35,234 nt of DNA. Source: JALVIU01 sp964462295 (lineage in GTDB: Bacteria > Atribacterota > JALVIU01). Made by a program: the position numbers and the translations under genes. The notes beneath the pieces are model-generated. The model was not told the origin of the DNA, made no database searches, and saw only the letters and a list, made by a program, of their open reading frames with translations. The DNA lies in NCBI GenBank assembly GCA_964462295.1, contig CAYWXH010000015.1, forward strand, positions 1 to 35,234, in the 5' to 3' direction. Every line of letters starts with the position of its first letter. Positions within the stretch are counted from its first letter, which is position 1. Below are positions 32,041-35,234 of this stretch, one piece after another.

Positions 32041-32892
32041 ATGTATGATATTGTTCTTGTAGGTCATCTTGCGAAAGATAAGATAATTTTTAAAGGTAGA
32101 AAAAAAGAGGCCCCTGGAGGTGCGCCTTTTTACGGTGCATTTCCCCTTTTAAGAATGAATAAAAAAGTAGGAATTATAACAAAATTACGAAAAGAAGATT
32201 TCTACATTACTGCACCCCTTGTAAAAGAATTAAATTTAAGCATATTTGTAACCTTTACACAATATACTACAGGTATTGAAAATATTTATCCTACCGATGA
32301 TGTTGATTATAGAATATGTAGGCCTATAAAAAGAGCAGATAAGTTTATGATTGAGGACTTTCCCCAAATTAACACTAAAGTGTATCATATTGCCCCTCTT
32401 ATAAAAGGAGAGGTAGAAAAAGATGTAATTGAGTTCTTAAAGAAAGGTGCTATGATTGGATTGGATGTCCAGGGCTTTGTTAGGGTAGAGGAAAATGGTG
32501 AACTTATATATAAAGATTGGGAAGAAAAAGTTGAGATCTTACCTTTAGTCGACTTCTTGAAGGCAGATTTGAAAGAGGCAGAAATTTTAACAGGTAGCTC
32601 TGATCCATTAAAGGCAAGTGAAATTCTTAATAGATGGGGAGCTAAGGAGGTTTTGATTACTAGGAATGAAGGGGTATCAGTATATACAGAGGGCAAATAC
32701 TTTGAGGCTCCTTTTACGCCTTCAAAAATAGTAGGAAGAACAGGAAGAGGTGATACATGTATGGCATCTTATATTGGAGCAAGACTTGAGGTATCTCCAT
32801 ATGAGGCATTGAGATTTGCTGCAAAATTAACTTCACGAAAGCTTGAAATCGAAGGCCCCTTTAATGAGGAGATAAATTTAGGAGGTAGATGA
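32041..32892 (+). CDS. PfkB-family carbohydrate/nucleoside kinase
   Basis: A 283-residue ribokinase-fold kinase. The N-terminal glycine motif APGGAPFYGAFPL (about 25-37) corresponds to the substrate-binding GG signature. The second PfkB signature is present as GRTGRGDTCMASY, with D238 as the catalytic base; R233 and R236 are unusual where GATGAGD is the norm. KADLKEAEILTG at about 178-189 is also typical. It probably phosphorylates a sugar or nucleoside; the substrate cannot be told. AGGAGG precedes the ATG. It lies just after the terminator with no room for a promoter, and its stop overlaps the start of the beta-CASP gene. Confidence 0.9.
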   Translation: MYDIVLVGHLAKDKIIFKGRKKEAPGGAPFYGAFPLLRMNKKVGIITKLRKEDFYITAPLVKELNLSIFVTFTQYTTGIENIYPTDDVDYRICRPIKRADKFMIEDFPQINTKVYHIAPLIKGEVEKDVIEFLKKGAMIGLDVQGFVRVEENGELIYKDWEEKVEILPLVDFLKADLKEAEILTGSSDPLKASEILNRWGAKEVLITRNEGVSVYTEGKYFEAPFTPSKIVGRTGRGDTCMASYIGARLEVSPYEALRFAAKLTSRKLEIEGPFNEEINLGGR

Positions 32893-34451
32893 TGAAACTT
32901 TCTTTCTTTGGAGCTGCTAGGGAGGTCACAGGCTCTAACTATTTATTTGAAACAGATAATTCAAAATTTTTAGTAGATTGTGGAATATTCCAAGGAGAAT
33001 TGGAAGAACATAATGATTATTTTTACTATAATCCTTCAGAAATTGATTTTGTAATCCTTACTCACGCACATCTTGACCATTCAGGAAGAATTCCACTTTT
33101 AGTTAAAAAAGGTTTTAAGGGGAAAGTTTACCTTACTCCACCTACTGCGGAGCTTGTTCATATTCTATGGATGGATTCTGTAAAACTTATGAAAGAAGAT
33201 GTAGAAAGGATAAACAGAAGGCGTAGAAGGTCAGGAGAAGAAGAATTACAACCTTTATTTACCGAAAAGGAAGTAGAAATTGCGGAAAAACTTTTTGTTC
33301 CAATCTCTTATGACGATATTAAGGAAATAGGGGATGTGAAAATTAGATTTCGTGATGCAGGACATATATTAGGTTCTTCTTCTGTAGAAATATGGGCAAA
33401 TGAATTAAAAGTTGTCTTTTCCGGGGATCTAGGACAGAAAGATAATGTAATAGAAGGAGTACACTCTTTTATAGAAGATAGCGATTATGTTGTTGTAGAA
33501 TCTACTTATGGTGATAGGCTTCATAAGTCTCTTGACCAAACGAGAGAAGAATTTAAAAATGTAGTACTTGATGCCATAAAAAGTAAAGGAAAAATTCTTA
33601 TACCTTCTTTTGTTGTAGATAGGGCCCAAAGAATTATATATGAACTCTTTTTGCTGAGGAGGCAGGGAATTTTACCCAAGGATCTTCCTGTGTTTTTTGA
33701 TAGCCCCATGGGAGGAAAAATAACAGATGTTTATAAAAAGTATGAAGCTCTTTTGGGTGGAGAAATAATGCAATTTTATAGAAAAAATGAAAATCCTTTA
33801 AGCTTTCCTAATCTAAAATTTGTCTCTACTCCTGAAGAATCTAAAAAGTTAAATGAAATTGATCATGCAATAATAATTGCAGGAAGTGGAATGTGTACAG
33901 GAGGTAGAATTTTACATCATTTGAAGCATAATATTTGGAAGGATAATACCCATATTATTTTTGTAGGATACCAAGGAAAAAGAACATTAGGGCGCGCAAT
34001 AATAGATGGTTTAAAAAAAGTTCACTTATTTGGCGAAACTATACATGTAAATGCAAAAATACATACTTTAAATGGTTTTTCTTCTCATGCAGATTATAAA
34101 GATTTAACAGAATGGATACAAAACTTTAAAACCAATCCTTTTGTATTTATAACTCATGGAGAAGAACAGTCTGCCTTAAGTTTTGCCAAAAGATTAGAAT
34201 CATATGGAAAAGAGACATATGTTCCTCAACTTAGTGAAGGCATAGATCTTAAGAAAAGAAAAATTTTGCCTTTTAAAGTTGATGTGAAAAAGAACTTAGA
34301 TATTAAATTTAATAACTTATTAAATGAAGTAATAGAAAATATGGAGAATTTAAAAGATAAAAAAGATATAGCTGAAGGTGATCTAGCAGTACTTGAATCT
34401 ATAAATATTATTTTAAAAGAAAAATTTAAAGTTGGTGAGATGGGAGGGTAA
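32889..34451 (+). CDS. Metallo-beta-lactamase/beta-CASP family ribonuclease (CPSF-like)
   Basis: A 520-residue nuclease-type MBL protein. Motif 2 is THAHLDHSG (H59, H61, D63, H64), motif 3 is the histidine of AGHILGSSSVE, and motif 4 is the aspartate of FSGDLG. The beta-CASP insert (about 205-385) brings the conserved aspartate/glutamate, IIAGSGMCTGGRILHHL and the histidine of NGFSSHADY. All zinc ligands expected for an active RNase are visible. It lacks KH domains and the C-terminal domain of RNase J, so it resembles the short bacterial/archaeal CPSF100-like group acting on RNA, perhaps as endo- or 5' exonuclease. A charged C-terminal extension (about 455-520) is unassigned. ATGATG overlaps the upstream stop. 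Confidence 0.94.
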   Translation: MMKLSFFGAAREVTGSNYLFETDNSKFLVDCGIFQGELEEHNDYFYYNPSEIDFVILTHAHLDHSGRIPLLVKKGFKGKVYLTPPTAELVHILWMDSVKLMKEDVERINRRRRRSGEEELQPLFTEKEVEIAEKLFVPISYDDIKEIGDVKIRFRDAGHILGSSSVEIWANELKVVFSGDLGQKDNVIEGVHSFIEDSDYVVVESTYGDRLHKSLDQTREEFKNVVLDAIKSKGKILIPSFVVDRAQRIIYELFLLRRQGILPKDLPVFFDSPMGGKITDVYKKYEALLGGEIMQFYRKNENPLSFPNLKFVSTPEESKKLNEIDHAIIIAGSGMCTGGRILHHLKHNIWKDNTHIIFVGYQGKRTLGRAIIDGLKKVHLFGETIHVNAKIHTLNGFSSHADYKDLTEWIQNFKTNPFVFITHGEEQSALSFAKRLESYGKETYVPQLSEGIDLKKRKILPFKVDVKKNLDIKFNNLLNEVIENMENLKDKKDIAEGDLAVLESINIILKEKFKVGEMGG

Positions 34452-34453
34452 TT

Positions 34454-35200
34454 ATGGAGTATGTGGAAATAGTAAAAGCAAATGGAAAAAAATTGAGAGG
34501 TTTTCATCATAAAGCCTCAAAGGATTCAGTTTTAATAATGTTCCATGGGTTTACAGGGTGTCAGCCGGGACCCCATTTTATATTTCATAAGCTCTCAAAA
34601 AGGTTGGTAAATGTAAATATTAGCTCATTAAGATTTGATTTTTTGGGTTCTGGGGAAAGTGATGGGGAATTCGAAGAAATGACATTTTTAAAAGAGGTAG
34701 GGGATGCAGAAGAAATTTTAAATTTTGCTATTAGGTTGGGGTATAAAAATATAGTTGTTTTAGGACTTAGTATGGGAGGTGCAGTAGCCTCTTATCTTTC
34801 TGGAAGTAGAGGAGATGAACTTGAAGGAGTAATTTTATGGTCTGCAGTAGGGGATTTTTCTATATTTGCTCCCCAATATGAGACTGAAGAGGTAAAGAAA
34901 AATTTAGATAAATACGGTAAGATAGATATAGGTGGGCTTTATTTGGGAAGGGAATTTTTAGAAGAGACAAAAAATATAACTATTTATGATAAAATTGAAA
35001 AGTTTAAAGGAGGAGTGCTCATTATACATGGGGACAATGATGCTGTAGTTCCTGTAGATCAAGCATATAAGTATAAAGAAATATTAGGGGATAGGGCTTA
35101 TCTTGGGATTATAAAAGGGGCCGATCATACTTATAATAAGAAGTCTTGGGAAGATGAGGTTTTGGATTTAACGCTTCGTTTCCTCACCGGCACCCTATAA
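34454..35200 (+). CDS. Alpha/beta-hydrolase (esterase/acyl-peptidase-like)
   Basis: A 248-residue single-domain hydrolase. The oxyanion segment HGFTG is at 31-35, then PGPHFIFHKLSKRL and RFDFLGSGESDG. The nucleophile is S106 in GLSMGG (104-109), the acid is the aspartate of HGDNDAVVP, and the base is the histidine of GADHTYNK. The pattern matches feruloyl/cinnamoyl-type esterases and small serine hydrolases of the same clan. There is no signal peptide, so it acts in the cytoplasm. It starts 2 bases after the beta-CASP gene, with GGGAGGG as ribosome-binding site, and is the last gene of the unit. The substrate is unknown. Confidence 0.92.
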   Translation: MEYVEIVKANGKKLRGFHHKASKDSVLIMFHGFTGCQPGPHFIFHKLSKRLVNVNISSLRFDFLGSGESDGEFEEMTFLKEVGDAEEILNFAIRLGYKNIVVLGLSMGGAVASYLSGSRGDELEGVILWSAVGDFSIFAPQYETEEVKKNLDKYGKIDIGGLYLGREFLEETKNITIYDKIEKFKGGVLIIHGDNDAVVPVDQAYKYKEILGDRAYLGIIKGADHTYNKKSWEDEVLDLTLRFLTGTL

Positions 35201-35228
35201 AAAAACCAAAAAAAATCCATTACCCCCC

Positions 35229-35234
35229 TTGACA
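35229..35234 (+). promoter_or_regulatory. Perfect -35 hexamer at the right edge (partial promoter)
   Basis: The window ends exactly in TTGACA, the consensus -35 hexamer, 28 bases after the hydrolase stop. A new transcription unit probably starts just outside. The -10 is not in the window, so this is only suggestive. No hairpin terminator is visible between 35201 and 35228, only A-rich and C-rich runs. Confidence 0.4.

Noticed and set aside
1..35234. CRISPR arrays, insertion sequences, prophage, tRNA or rRNA genes
   Set aside because: I found no spaced direct repeats, transposase or integrase motifs, tRNA cloverleaf or rRNA segments; nearly all of the window is occupied by protein genes.

Overview
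The window is a dense, AT-rich bacterial chromosome segment, roughly one third G+C by eye. Arginine is mostly AGA/AGG and isoleucine often ATA. I infer a thermophilic, deeply branching low-GC bacterium; the gene content and style fit Dictyoglomus or a similar lineage, but this is an impression, not a database result. Almost every base is coding, genes overlap by a few bases in many places, and I see no insertion sequences, prophage genes, CRISPR, tRNA or rRNA. I count 38 protein genes, one of them cut by the left edge.

Layout. (1) 1-2160, minus strand: an APC-type amino-acid permease followed by the start of a CPA2-type cation/proton antiporter, transcribed from a near-consensus promoter at 2281-2309. 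(2) 2442-4919, plus strand: gamma-class carbonic anhydrase, a DUF401 membrane protein and nadE, from an extended -10 promoter at 2401-2409. (3) 4944-26788, plus strand: a run of 23 co-directional genes with no gap above about 80 bases, behind a good promoter at 4944-4972. In order: yebC, ruvC-ruvA-ruvB (Holliday-junction resolution), queH, DUF2905, a SpoIID-like protein, queA-tgt (queuosine tRNA modification), yajC, an ABC-class ATPase, secD-secF (protein export), recJ, apt, a bifunctional RelA/SpoT, dtd, ahcY, comF, a PlsC acyltransferase, an NHL/TPR surface protein, a MEMO-family protein and a rhomboid protease. (4) 26783-32026, plus strand: a new promoter, then a TPR protein, a PRC-barrel protein, a thiol-redox trio (CcdA, cytoplasmic thioredoxin, exported thioredoxin-like protein) and an EF-G paralogue, closed by a strong intrinsic terminator. 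(5) 32041-35200, plus strand: a PfkB-family kinase, a beta-CASP metallo-beta-lactamase ribonuclease and an alpha/beta hydrolase. The last 34 bases end in a perfect -35 hexamer, TTGACA.

The genes are mostly housekeeping. The more interesting layer is regulatory and structural: a ruvC gene whose conserved N-terminus requires an ATA or ATT start; a strong Shine-Dalgarno sequence with a 15-codon ORF between the ABC-class ATPase and secD; long perfect hairpins inside the 5' coding parts of recJ and the ABC-class ATPase; a terminator immediately ahead of the pfkB ribosome-binding site; an inverted repeat containing the ribosome-binding site of the TPR gene; and an exported thioredoxin fused to what looks like a cysteine-less rhodanese domain beside CcdA. 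I do not see an unmistakable new defence or mobile system. The best candidates for undescribed biology are the YajC / ABC-class ATPase / SecDF neighbourhood and the thioredoxin-pseudorhodanese fusion.
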